NCBI GenBank assembly: GCA_034368805.1
Contig: JAXMLJ010000077.1
Coordinates: 1-50,982, forward strand
Length of the DNA: 50,982 bases
Direction of reading: 5' to 3'
DNA from: UBA2272 sp034368805
GTDB taxonomy: Bacteria; Actinomycetota; Coriobacteriia; Anaerosomatales; Anaerosomataceae
Shown: piece after piece, positions 8,129 through 16,090 of the stretch
Layout of the letters: every line of letters starts with the position of its first letter
Numbering within the stretch: position 1 is the first letter of the stretch
The notes under the pieces: generated by a model
What the model was told of the DNA's origin: nothing
Seen by the model: only the letters and a program-made list of their open reading frames with translations
The model's database searches: none
Translations under genes and position numbers: made by a program

Positions 8129-9126
8129 TGGACGACGCCATCGAGGCGCGGGTAGTCGGACCGGCGCCACACATAGCGGCGCCGACGACCTGCACGCACA
8201 TCATGCTCTGGGTCGTCGCGGCGCTCGCGCCGTCGGCGCTGTGGGCGGTCGTGACGATGGGCTGGGTCGCCGCCCAGCTTCTCCTTATATGCATAGGCGT
8301 CGCGCTCGCAACCGAGTACGTATGGAATGCGATCGCACGTCGACCTCAGACGCTCACCGACGGAAGCGCTCTCGTGACCGGGCTTCTGTTGGCGATGAGC
8401 CTGCCCCCGCGAACACCCTGGTGGGTGGCTGCGGCGGCCGCGCTCGTTGCGATCGGCCTGGCCAAGCAACTGTTCGGCGGGCTGGGACACAATCTGTTCA
8501 ACCCTGCTTTGGTGGGTCGCGCGTTCGTTGCGGTCTCGTGGGCCGGGGTCTTTGCAGCCGCGCCGAGCCGCGGCTGGTTCCAGACACTGCCCGAGGTGAC
8601 CGCCGAGGGATTCGACGCGATCTCGGGTGCCACGCGCCTGGCTGTCGCGGCCGCCGATCGAGCCGCATCGGGCGCGTACGGGTTCGACCTTGCGGCGCAG
8701 TACCAACCGCTGCTGTTGCGCAACCTCGAGGGGTCGCTCGGCGAGGTCTCGGCCGCGCTGTTGATCGCCGGCGGGCTGCTCCTCATCGTCAGGGGTATCA
8801 TCGACTGGCGCATCCCGGCGGGCTACATCGGGACGATGGCGCTCGTGTCGTGGGCGTTCGGCGCCGATGCCCTCTTCCACATCCTTGCGGGCGGCGTGAT
8901 GCTCGGCGCGTTTTTCATGGCGACCGACTACGTGTCCTCCCCGATGTCCAAGACCGGCCGCATCGTCTACGGCGTCGGTTGCGGGCTGTTCAATGCTGTC
9001 GGTCGGTTCGTGGGAGCCATGCCCGAGTCGACCACGTTCGCGATCCTGTTCATGAACGGGCTGGCGCCGCTGATCGACCGGATGACCCGGCCGCGGACGT
9101 TCGGGTGGGTGAAGCGCGATGTCTAA
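8128..9126 (+). CDS. rnfD: Rnf complex subunit RnfD
   Basis: A 332-residue integral membrane subunit of Rnf with about ten hydrophobic helices. Its SGAT motif (residues 166-169, in GFDAISGATR) is the site where FMN is covalently attached through threonine, here Thr169. Family hallmarks also include LGHNLFNPALVGRAF around residue 120. The ATG overlaps the rnfC stop by one base. It is homologous to NqrB. Coupling of electron flow to Na+ or H+ translocation is known for the complex; which ion is used here cannot be told from this sequence. Confidence 0.95.
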   Translation: MDDAIEARVVGPAPHIAAPTTCTHIMLWVVAALAPSALWAVVTMGWVAAQLLLICIGVALATEYVWNAIARRPQTLTDGSALVTGLLLAMSLPPRTPWWVAAAAALVAIGLAKQLFGGLGHNLFNPALVGRAFVAVSWAGVFAAAPSRGWFQTLPEVTAEGFDAISGATRLAVAAADRAASGAYGFDLAAQYQPLLLRNLEGSLGEVSAALLIAGGLLLIVRGIIDWRIPAGYIGTMALVSWAFGADALFHILAGGVMLGAFFMATDYVSSPMSKTGRIVYGVGCGLFNAVGRFVGAMPESTTFAILFMNGLAPLIDRMTRPRTFGWVKRDV

Positions 9127-9706
9127 GTCTATCCGTCTCGTCATCGCCGTCCTCGTCGCCTGCGTCTCCGCGGCGCTCGGGCTGTCGCTCACCTACGCCG
9201 CCACCGCTCCGCGCATCGCGGAGCAGAATCGGCTGGCCGAGGAGCGTTCGCTTCAGGCGGTGCTGCCCGATGCCGACGACTTCGAGATCGTCGCAGACGC
9301 TGCGCTGCTGGAGGCTGCGGCTGCCGCCGCCGGCCCGACCGACCTCAAGGACGTGTACCGGGCGAGTGAGGCAGGCGCGCACGTCGGGTGGGCGATCAAG
9401 CTCGCCTCACGGGGCTACGGCGGGCCTATGCAGCTGGTTATAGGTTTGGACACATCTGGTTCAGTCACGGGTGTCAGCATCCTGTCGATGAACGAAACGC
9501 CGGGTCTCGGTACGAAGGTCCTTACAGAGTCGTGGTTCATCGAGCAGTTCGTCACGCTTCCGGCAGGCTTCGGTGACGCCGATGTCAGGGCGCTTGATTC
9601 GATCAGTGGGTCGACGCGCTCGGCAAACGGTGTCAGGAACGGTGTCGCGGCGGCGGGACGCGTGTATGCCGCGGTGCTGGCTGGCGAGGAGGGAGGGGCG
9701 CAGTGA
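9119..9706 (+). CDS. rnfG: Rnf complex subunit RnfG (FMN-binding)
   Basis: A 195-residue subunit with one N-terminal membrane helix (about residues 5-28) and an extracytoplasmic FMN-binding domain. The flavin site is SGST at residues 163-166, with Thr166 as the probable covalent attachment point; most homologues have SGAT. The start overlaps the rnfD stop by 8 bases. It is homologous to NqrC. Flavin transfer to the threonine needs ApbE, which is not in this window. Confidence 0.94.
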   Translation: MSKSIRLVIAVLVACVSAALGLSLTYAATAPRIAEQNRLAEERSLQAVLPDADDFEIVADAALLEAAAAAAGPTDLKDVYRASEAGAHVGWAIKLASRGYGGPMQLVIGLDTSGSVTGVSILSMNETPGLGTKVLTESWFIEQFVTLPAGFGDADVRALDSISGSTRSANGVRNGVAAAGRVYAAVLAGEEGGAQ

Positions 9707-10341
9707 ACGAGTGGATACGGACGTTCCGGCAGGGCATCGGCATCGAGAACCCGCTCACCGTTCTCATGATCGGCCTGTGCGCCACCCTCGCGGTGTCCAC
9801 GCAGGTGCAGAATGCGCTGTTCATGGGGCTCGCGGTAGTGTTCGTCGTGACGATGAGCAACATTCTCGTCTCCGTGTTTCGAAACGCGATTCCGAGTGAG
9901 GTCCGCATACCCATCTTCATCGTAGTGATCGCCTCGTTCGTCACGATCGTAGATCTCGTGATGAAGGCGTTCGTCCCCGGGATCTACCAGGTGCTGGGCA
10001 TCTGGATCCCTCTGATCGTGGTCAACTGTATGATCCTTGGTCGCGCCGAGGCTTTCGCCTACCACAACAAGCCGCTGCTCGCGATCGCGGACGGACTGGG
10101 CATGGGCATCGGCTTCTGGCTGGTTATGGTCGTGCTCGCTACCATCCGTGAACTGTTCGGCACCGGCGCGATCGTGTGGTTCGAGACCACGCTGGTCCGG
10201 CTACCTGCAGGATATGCCCCTCCGAGTGTCCTGCTCCTGTTCCCCGGGGCATTCCTTGTGTTCGGTTTCATGATCGCCGGTACACGGTGGCTCGGCGAGC
10301 GTTCGGCGGCACGAGCGGAGGCGCGCGCATGTCGACGATAA
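9703..10341 (+). CDS. rnfE: Rnf complex subunit RnfE
   Basis: A 212-residue membrane subunit with about six helices, homologous to NqrD. Two buried cysteines match those that hold the intramembrane iron-sulfur cluster shared with RnfA: Cys26 in GLCATLAV and Cys109 in VNCMILGRAEAFA. The GTG overlaps the rnfG stop by 4 bases, and the 3' end overlaps rnfA by 13 bases, which points to tight translational coupling. Confidence 0.94.
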   Translation: MNEWIRTFRQGIGIENPLTVLMIGLCATLAVSTQVQNALFMGLAVVFVVTMSNILVSVFRNAIPSEVRIPIFIVVIASFVTIVDLVMKAFVPGIYQVLGIWIPLIVVNCMILGRAEAFAYHNKPLLAIADGLGMGIGFWLVMVVLATIRELFGTGAIVWFETTLVRLPAGYAPPSVLLLFPGAFLVFGFMIAGTRWLGERSAARAEARACRR

Positions 10342-10955
10342 GCCAGTTCGCGCTGCTGTTCATCGGCGGTGCGCTTATCAACAACATCCTGCTGACCCGG
10401 TTCATCGGTCTGTGCCCGTTCTTCGGTGTCTCGGGCAACATGGAGACGTCGATGGGGATGAGCCTTGCGGTCGTCTTCGTGATGATGATGGCATCGACGG
10501 CCACATGGGTGGTCTGGGAGTTCGTGCTTGCGCCGCTCGGTGTCGGTGAGTTCCTGTATATCCCGGCGTTCATCCTGATCATCGCCTCGCTCGTACAGTT
10601 CGTGGAGATGTACCTGCGCAAGTCCAGTCCCGTGCTCTATCGCGCGATGGGCATCTTCTTGCCGCTGATCACGACGAACTGTGCCGTGCTCGCTACGGCG
10701 ACGGAGGCGGCCAAGCCCGGGTTCTTCAAGCTCAACATCCCGGTGGGCGCATCGCTCAGCCTCGGGCAGGCGCTTATCTATACGCTCGGCGTCTCGATCG
10801 GCTTCGGGTTCGCGCTCATCACGTTCGCGGCACTTCGCGAACGGCTCGAACTGGCGAGCGTGCCACGTGCGTTCAAAGGCTCTCCGATCGCGTTCATCAC
10901 CGCCGGGCTGCTCTCGCTCGCGTACGTAGGGTTCTCCGGCTGGTTCGGACTGTGA
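10329..10955 (+). CDS. rnfA: Rnf complex subunit RnfA
   Basis: A 208-residue membrane subunit with about six helices, homologous to NqrE. Cys29 (GLCPFFGVS) and Cys118 (TTNCAVL) are the expected ligands of the intramembrane iron-sulfur cluster shared with RnfE. The ATG at 10329 lies inside the end of rnfE. The longer open frame upstream is in a different reading frame from rnfE and has no family similarity. Confidence 0.94.
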   Translation: MSTISQFALLFIGGALINNILLTRFIGLCPFFGVSGNMETSMGMSLAVVFVMMMASTATWVVWEFVLAPLGVGEFLYIPAFILIIASLVQFVEMYLRKSSPVLYRAMGIFLPLITTNCAVLATATEAAKPGFFKLNIPVGASLSLGQALIYTLGVSIGFGFALITFAALRERLELASVPRAFKGSPIAFITAGLLSLAYVGFSGWFGL

Positions 10956-10964
10956 GGTGACTGC

Positions 10965-11852
10965 GTGGATCTCGTACTCATAGCCAAAGCGGTCGGTGCG
11001 CTGAGCCTTATCGGGCTCATCACGTCGGCAGTGTTGTCGACCGCTGCCAAGAAGTTCCACGTAGAGATCGATCCTCGGGTAGGCGCAGTCGTGGGGGCGC
11101 TTCCGGGATCGAACTGTGGTGCGTGTGGAAGACCCTCCTGTTTCGCCGTCGCCGAGGGCATAGTCGCCGGCGAGATCCCGCCGACCGCATGTGTGGCCGG
11201 GGGACAGTCGGTCGCCGATGCGGTCGCCGAGATCATGGGTGCGGCCGCATGCGAGATGGCATCGGTGATCTGTGCTCGCGGTTGCGGTGGCGGCGATAAG
11301 GCCGTGCGTGTGTACGATTACGCGGGTGTGCCGTCATGCGCCGCGGCCAATCGGCTCGCGGGAGGACCGCTCGCCTGTGCCTGGGGGTGCATCGGTCTCG
11401 GTGACTGCGAGCGGGCGTGTCCGTTCGACGCCATCAGCATGGACGCGCGTGGCCTTCCGGTGATCGATCCGGTGAAGTGCACGGGATGCGGCATCTGCGT
11501 ACGCGAATGTCCGCGCGGCCAGCTGACGCTGCTCGAACTCGTGCCTGAGGCGGCGCCCATCGTCATGCGGTGCAACGCGCGCGACAAGGTCAAGGTGCGG
11601 AGGGCCAACTGTACGGCCTGCTGCATCGCGTGCAAGAAGTGCGAGCGGGAGTGTCCGCACGACGCCATTCATGTGATCGACATGCTTGCGGTCGTCGACT
11701 ACGAGAAGTGCACCGGGTGTGGCGCTTGCGTCGAGGTGTGCCCGCAGAAATGCATCGACTTCTACGGTCACCGTTCGGGCGTCGATGCGGTGGCAGCCGA
11801 TGGTGTCGGCCCCGACGTCAAGACCCCGGCGAAGGCCGTTGAGGAAGCGTAG
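10965..11852 (+). CDS. rnfB: Rnf complex subunit RnfB (polyferredoxin)
   Basis: A 295-residue subunit that accepts electrons from reduced ferredoxin. It has an N-terminal membrane helix (about residues 4-26), then a four-Cys cluster domain (Cys51, 54, 59 and 76 in NCGACGRPSC onward), then several CX2CX2CX3C ferredoxin motifs, including KCTGCGICVRECP and KCTGCGACVEVCP. By cysteine count about six iron-sulfur clusters are possible. It is the last rnf gene, matching the C-D-G-E-A-B order known from acetogens such as Acetobacterium. The GTG start follows rnfA by 9 bases, with GAGGTGA as the ribosome site. Confidence 0.95.
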   Translation: MDLVLIAKAVGALSLIGLITSAVLSTAAKKFHVEIDPRVGAVVGALPGSNCGACGRPSCFAVAEGIVAGEIPPTACVAGGQSVADAVAEIMGAAACEMASVICARGCGGGDKAVRVYDYAGVPSCAAANRLAGGPLACAWGCIGLGDCERACPFDAISMDARGLPVIDPVKCTGCGICVRECPRGQLTLLELVPEAAPIVMRCNARDKVKVRRANCTACCIACKKCERECPHDAIHVIDMLAVVDYEKCTGCGACVEVCPQKCIDFYGHRSGVDAVAADGVGPDVKTPAKAVEEA

Positions 11853-11856
11853 AGCC

Positions 11857-12219
11857 ATGACCCGGGCCGACCGCATCGTTATCGCCGTCATCGCTGTTGC
11901 GGCGGTTGTCAGTTGGCCGGTCGCGGTATCCGCCGGGGCAGCCGATGCCATGCGCGTCGCCATAGCCGGACCGGGCGGGATGACGACGCGGAATCTGGAC
12001 TCCGACGAGGTACTCACGGTAGTCGGTGCGAGGGGCGAGGTAGTGGTGCGTATCGCAGACGGAGCGGTGGCTGTCACAGAAGCCGACTGCCCCGATCACA
12101 CGTGCGTGCGTACAGGTCGAATCTCGGCTCCTGGATCAGTGATCGCATGTGTCCCCAACGGAGTCATCGTTCGCATTGAGGGGGGTGGCCTCGATGAACT
12201 CGACGCACGCGTTCGCTGA
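11857..12219 (+). CDS. NusG domain II-like membrane-anchored protein
   Basis: A 120-residue protein with one N-terminal hydrophobic helix (about residues 6-28) and a small domain of the 'NusG domain II-containing' family, which despite the name is not a transcription factor. Three cysteines are visible: Cys78 and Cys83 in DCPDHTCVRTG and Cys98 in VIACVPN. In many anaerobes such genes sit next to rnf genes together with a Gx-type membrane protein, exactly as here, but no function is established. The ATG follows the rnfB stop by 4 bases, so it belongs to the operon. A redox or maturation role for Rnf is only a guess from context. Confidence 0.8.
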   Translation: MTRADRIVIAVIAVAAVVSWPVAVSAGAADAMRVAIAGPGGMTTRNLDSDEVLTVVGARGEVVVRIADGAVAVTEADCPDHTCVRTGRISAPGSVIACVPNGVIVRIEGGGLDELDARVR

Positions 12220-12748
12220 CAGGCTACATGAGGCGCAGCCCGGCTTTCGCTGTGCGACCCTGCGCGTGGCATACGCGTCGGCGCTTCTTGCGACCGCGGT
12301 CGTGCTCGGGCTCATAGAGTCGTCCCTGCCGCCCATAGCCGTCCTGCCCTGGCTTCGTATCGGTCTTGCAAACATCGCGGTGGTCGTGGCTCTGATGCTG
12401 TGCGGTGCGCGCGTGGCCGCGCTCGTCAGCGGCGGCCGTGTCGTCGTGATCGGCCTTCTCACCGGGACGATCGCTTCTCCAGTGTTCGCGATGGCGGCTG
12501 CCGGGGCGGCGCTCTCCCTCGGCGTGATGGTCGTGCTGCAGCGGGGCCTGCCCTCTCTCTCCTCCGTCGGACTCTCGGCGGCTGGATCGGTCGGTCACAT
12601 GTTCGGACAGTTCCTGGTGGCCGCACTCGTGCTGGGTAGTACATCGGTGTTCGTCCTCGCACCTCCCTCGGTGCTCGTCGCGCTCGCTGTGGGCGCGGCC
12701 ACCGGCCTGGTGGCCGGCGGCGTGGTCTCCCGCATCACGAAGCGGTAG
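12194..12748 (+). CDS. Gx-type membrane protein (heptaprenyl diphosphate synthase component I family)
   Basis: A 184-residue protein with about five or six hydrophobic helices, matching the Gx transporter / Hpre_diP_synt_I family: PWLRIGLANIAVVVALMLCG is characteristic. Despite the name, it is a membrane protein resembling ECF-type substrate-binding components, and its substrate is unknown. The ATG at 12194 lies 26 bases inside the previous gene, preceded by a G-rich GAGGGGGG site. Position after rnfB and the NusG-II gene repeats a common arrangement in anaerobes. A link to quinone or prenyl supply is suggested only by the family name. Confidence 0.78.
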   Translation: MNSTHAFADRLHEAQPGFRCATLRVAYASALLATAVVLGLIESSLPPIAVLPWLRIGLANIAVVVALMLCGARVAALVSGGRVVVIGLLTGTIASPVFAMAAAGAALSLGVMVVLQRGLPSLSSVGLSAAGSVGHMFGQFLVAALVLGSTSVFVLAPPSVLVALAVGAATGLVAGGVVSRITKR

Positions 12749-12768
12749 ACGAACGGGGGGAGGACGGC

Positions 12769-13431
12769 ATGGCGCCGCGCCTGGTAGGAGTGCAGGGATC
12801 CGCGCGCGATCTCGTGTTGTTCGGGCAGTGTGGCGCAGTGTCTGACGCCGCGCTCCTGTCACTGGTACTCGGCGACTGCACCGGCACACTCGGTGAGGGG
12901 ATCGTAGCGCGCCACCCGGTTCCCGATGGCATCTGGCGCCTGAGCGCGGATGACCTGGTGTGTCTCGACGGAGTCGGACCTGCGGCGGCGGCCAGACTGC
13001 TCGGCTCGCTCGAACTCGGCCGACGCTCGGTGCTTCCGCGCGGCGCCGCCAAGCCCGTCGTCACGCGACCCGAGGACGTCGTCAGGCTCTGCGCACCGCA
13101 GTTGAGGGGATCGGACCGGGAGCACTTCTGGGCGCTCGCGCTCAACACCAAGAATCAGCTTCTGCGAACCATCGAGGTGTCCGTTGGCAGCTTGAACGCG
13201 TCGATTGTTCACCCCCGTGAACTGTTCAAAGAGGCGGTGAAGGTCTCGGCCGCCTCCGTGGTGGTCGTGCACAATCACCCGAGCGGCGATCCGACCCCGT
13301 CCGGTGCAGACATCCAGCTCACGAGACGTCTCGTGAAAGCCGGTGACGTGCTCGGCATCGAGGTACTCGACCATGTGATCATCGGCGAGGGGGACGGTCA
13401 TACCAGCCTCCGGGACCTCGGACTGATGTAG
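12769..13431 (+). CDS. radC: RadC family JAB-domain protein
   Basis: A 220-residue protein with an N-terminal helix-hairpin-helix-like region (LDGVGPAAAARLLG, about residues 67-80) and a C-terminal JAB/MPN metal-binding domain. The metal motif is HNHPSGDPTPSGAD with His168, His170 and Asp181 as probable zinc ligands. Historically linked to DNA repair, but the biochemical role of RadC is unsettled. Length is typical. The ATG has a GGGGGGAGGA site upstream and follows the Gx gene by 20 bases. In many Gram-positives radC lies upstream of mreB, as it does here. Confidence 0.9.
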   Translation: MAPRLVGVQGSARDLVLFGQCGAVSDAALLSLVLGDCTGTLGEGIVARHPVPDGIWRLSADDLVCLDGVGPAAAARLLGSLELGRRSVLPRGAAKPVVTRPEDVVRLCAPQLRGSDREHFWALALNTKNQLLRTIEVSVGSLNASIVHPRELFKEAVKVSAASVVVVHNHPSGDPTPSGADIQLTRRLVKAGDVLGIEVLDHVIIGEGDGHTSLRDLGLM

Positions 13432-13501
13432 CGACACCCTCATCTACCTGCGCCGTTGTCGTGTCAGCGCGGCATCATCGCGTGTTTGTCACGCGCTCAT
13501 C

Positions 13502-13510
13502 TGCTACACT
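13502..13510 (+). promoter_or_regulatory. Extended -10 element upstream of mreB
   Basis: TGCTACACT at 13502-13510 fits an extended -10 box (TG-N-TACACT) and lies 113 bases before mreB, in the 192-base gap after radC. No good -35 sits at the right distance. The rest of the gap shows nothing I can name. Confidence 0.35.
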
Positions 13511-13623
13511 TCTCACGATGTGCGGACTTACCCGCGCGGTGGGAGCGTTCGCCGCGCGTCTTTTGTGCGTCGTGGGACGCACGCGTGCGCCTGTAAGGGT
13601 GCGCCGAAAGGAGAGAAGCGCTC

Positions 13624-14664
13624 TTGTCGCTTATCGATATGTTCTTCGACTCGTGGGGCGGGGACATGGCGGTCGATCTTGGCACCGCCAATACTCTCGT
13701 ATCCGTGCGGGGTCGGGGCATCGTGCTTATCGAGCCGTCCGTCGTGGCAGTCGAGCGTGACACCAAGCGTGTGTTGGCAGTCGGTATCGACGCCAAGCGG
13801 ATGCTCGGGCGTACGCCCGGCAGCATCGTCGCGATCCGCCCGCTCAAGGACGGCGTCATCGCCGACTTCGAGGTCACCGAGGCGATGCTCCGGTACTTCA
13901 TCAACAAGACGCGTATCAAGCGCTTTCCGTGGCAGCCCAAACCGCGCGTGGTCGTCTGCGTGCCGTCAGGAGTCACCGAGGTCGAGAAGCGCGCGGTGTT
14001 CGAGGCGACGATGCAGGCGGGTGCGCGGAGCGCGTACCTCATCGAGGAGCCGATGGCCGCAGCTATCGGCGCGGGTCTTCCTATCCAGGAGCCCACCGGC
14101 AACATGGTCGTCGATATCGGCGGAGGCACCACCGAGGTGGCGGTCATCTCGCTCGGCGGAATCGTCGTGGCACAGTCAATCCGCATCGGCGGAGACGAGT
14201 TCGACGAGGCGATCATCGCCCACATCAAGAAGGAGTACAACGTACTCATCGGCGAGCGGACTGCCGAGGAGATCAAGTTCGAGATAGGATCGGCGCACCC
14301 GCTCACGGAAGAACTCGACGTCGAGGTTCGCGGCCGTGACCTTCTCACCGGCCTGCCGCGCACGTTCCAGGTCTCCTCGGAGGAGGTCAGGATCGCGATC
14401 GAGGAGCCCACGATGGCGATCATCTCGGCGATCAAGGGCACGCTGGAGAAGACCCCGCCCGAGCTATCGAGCGACATCATGGAGTACGGCATCGTCCTGA
14501 CCGGCGGCGGCGCGCTCCTGCGCGCCCTCGACGATCGGCTCCGTTTCGAGACCGGAATGCCCGTGCACGTGTCCGAGAATGCGCTCATCAACGTCGTGCT
14601 CGGATCGGCTCAGGCCCTCGAGGAGATCGACGTCCTCAAGAAGGTCCTGACGGTCTCACGGTAG
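13624..14664 (+). CDS. mreB: Rod-shape-determining protein MreB
   Basis: A 346-residue bacterial actin that forms membrane-associated filaments guiding lateral wall synthesis. Phosphate-1 motif DLGTANTLV starts at residue 18, phosphate-2 motif DIGGGTTEVAV at residue 164, and the adenosine motif TGGGALLRALDD lies near the C-terminus. The TTG at 13624 is taken as the start because AAAGGAG lies about 10 bases upstream and the resulting N-terminus fits the family; ATG at 13639 is an alternative. First gene of the mreBCD-PBP2-rodA operon. Its presence suggests a rod-shaped cell. Confidence 0.95.
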   Translation: MSLIDMFFDSWGGDMAVDLGTANTLVSVRGRGIVLIEPSVVAVERDTKRVLAVGIDAKRMLGRTPGSIVAIRPLKDGVIADFEVTEAMLRYFINKTRIKRFPWQPKPRVVVCVPSGVTEVEKRAVFEATMQAGARSAYLIEEPMAAAIGAGLPIQEPTGNMVVDIGGGTTEVAVISLGGIVVAQSIRIGGDEFDEAIIAHIKKEYNVLIGERTAEEIKFEIGSAHPLTEELDVEVRGRDLLTGLPRTFQVSSEEVRIAIEEPTMAIISAIKGTLEKTPPELSSDIMEYGIVLTGGGALLRALDDRLRFETGMPVHVSENALINVVLGSAQALEEIDVLKKVLTVSR

Positions 14665-14684
14665 GGCGGAGGCCGATTCCTAAG

Positions 14685-15542
14685 ATGCGCATCGGTCAGC
14701 CTGAACCGAAGAGAGCGAACACCACGCTGTTGGTGGTACTGGTCGCCGCCTCACTCGTGCTGCTCACCGTGTACTTCCGTGAAGGTGACGACGGCATTCT
14801 TCACTCGGCCCGACGCGCGACCCTTGCGGTGAGCGCGCCCATCGCGAGCGCCGGGACCGCTATCACGAGCCCCGTGCGTGCCGTGAGTTCGTTCTTCGAG
14901 GGTATCGGAGCCTCCCGGGAGCGTCTCGACGCGCTCGAAGAACAGAACGATGAGCTCCACGCCCGCTTGGCGGAGCTCGAGGAGGCCCGGCAGGAGAACG
15001 AGCGGTTGCGCGCCCTCGTCGAGTTCGCCGAGGAGCGGAACCTTGCCAAGCTTGGTGCGAGGGTCATTCAGCGTCCGCTGAGTTCCTGGGAGGGCGTGGT
15101 GGTCATCGACCGGGGTTCTGAGGACGGCGTTGAGCCGGGGATGCCGATCATCGCGGCCCAGGGTCTCGTCGGGCAGGTGGCCGAGGTCTCCGCGAGGTCA
15201 TCGACCGTGAGGCTGATCACGGACCAGCAGAGCGGTGTTGCCGCGATGATCCAGTCGACCCGCGCACTCGGTGTCATGCGCGGCTCGGTCGGCGGCGCAC
15301 TCTCGTTGGACTTCGTTGACCGCACCATGCTTCCGCAGGTGGGGGACGTCGTGCTCACGAGCGGACTCGGCGGGGTCTATCCCAAAGGCATCGTTGTAGG
15401 CGACGTCGTTTCCGTCGACGACAGGCGCGGGGAGCTCTACCCGCGCATCGGCGTGACCTCCCGGGTTCCGGTGGATCTCCTCGAAGAGGTGTTCGTGCTG
15501 GTGGGATCTTCCACCGAGACCGATGCGGGGGAGGTCGAGTGA
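14685..15542 (+). CDS. mreC: Rod-shape-determining protein MreC
   Basis: A 285-residue protein with one N-terminal membrane helix (about residues 13-30), a coiled coil at about residues 80-115 (LDALEEQNDELHARLAELEE), and the extracytoplasmic beta-barrel domain with GLVGQVAEV and LTSGLGGVYPKGIVVG, both MreC signatures. MreC links MreB filaments to PBP2 and activates the enzyme. Acidic C-terminal tail. mreD overlaps its stop by 4 bases. Confidence 0.94.
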   Translation: MRIGQPEPKRANTTLLVVLVAASLVLLTVYFREGDDGILHSARRATLAVSAPIASAGTAITSPVRAVSSFFEGIGASRERLDALEEQNDELHARLAELEEARQENERLRALVEFAEERNLAKLGARVIQRPLSSWEGVVVIDRGSEDGVEPGMPIIAAQGLVGQVAEVSARSSTVRLITDQQSGVAAMIQSTRALGVMRGSVGGALSLDFVDRTMLPQVGDVVLTSGLGGVYPKGIVVGDVVSVDDRRGELYPRIGVTSRVPVDLLEEVFVLVGSSTETDAGEVE

Positions 15543-16051
15543 GGCGGTCGTGGACAACGGTGGGTGCGCTGGCCGCGGCATTCGTGCTGCAGGTGATGCT
15601 CGCCCCTCACCTTGCCATCTTTGGCGTGGTGCCCAACCTGCTCCTACTCGTCGTGATCACCCTGGCATTCGTCGAAGGCCCCTCGGCGGGCGCTATCGCC
15701 GGGTTCGGTGCGGGGCTGCTGCTCGACCTGCTCGGCACTGCACCGGTGGGTGCGTGGGCGCTCGTACTGGCGGTGACCGGCTACACCGGAGGCATGTTGC
15801 AGGAGAACCTCTTTGCCGAGGGCTGGCTGGCACCGGTGACCGTGGCGGTGATCGCCGGCCTGGTGGCCGACACGTTCTATCTGATCGTCCTTGCAGTCGT
15901 AGGTGCGAGCCCTGAGTTCTGGGCCTCGCTCGTGCAGGTCGTGCTGCCGCGTGCGGTGTACAATGCGATGCTGGTCCTGCTCGCCTACCCGTGGTTGGCG
16001 CGCTTCTTGCGCTCCGACCGTACGATGAAGTCGTTCAAGCGCGTCGCCTGA
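15539..16051 (+). CDS. mreD: Rod-shape-determining protein MreD
   Basis: A 170-residue membrane protein with about five or six helices and the MreD pattern PNLLLLVVITLAF followed by glycine-rich helices. It is part of the elongasome with MreC, PBP2 and RodA. The GTG start overlaps the mreC stop (GTGA). Sequence conservation in this family is low, so the call rests partly on position and topology. Confidence 0.9.
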   Translation: MRRSWTTVGALAAAFVLQVMLAPHLAIFGVVPNLLLLVVITLAFVEGPSAGAIAGFGAGLLLDLLGTAPVGAWALVLAVTGYTGGMLQENLFAEGWLAPVTVAVIAGLVADTFYLIVLAVVGASPEFWASLVQVVLPRAVYNAMLVLLAYPWLARFLRSDRTMKSFKRVA

Positions 16052-16090
16052 AAGCATGCGGCTGCGGCCATTCGGGAGCCCCGCTCACCC

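Noticed and set aside
13461..13760. A 99-codon open frame overlapping the mreB start
   Set aside because: Arginine-rich, crosses the mreB promoter and ribosome site, and is out of frame with mreB.
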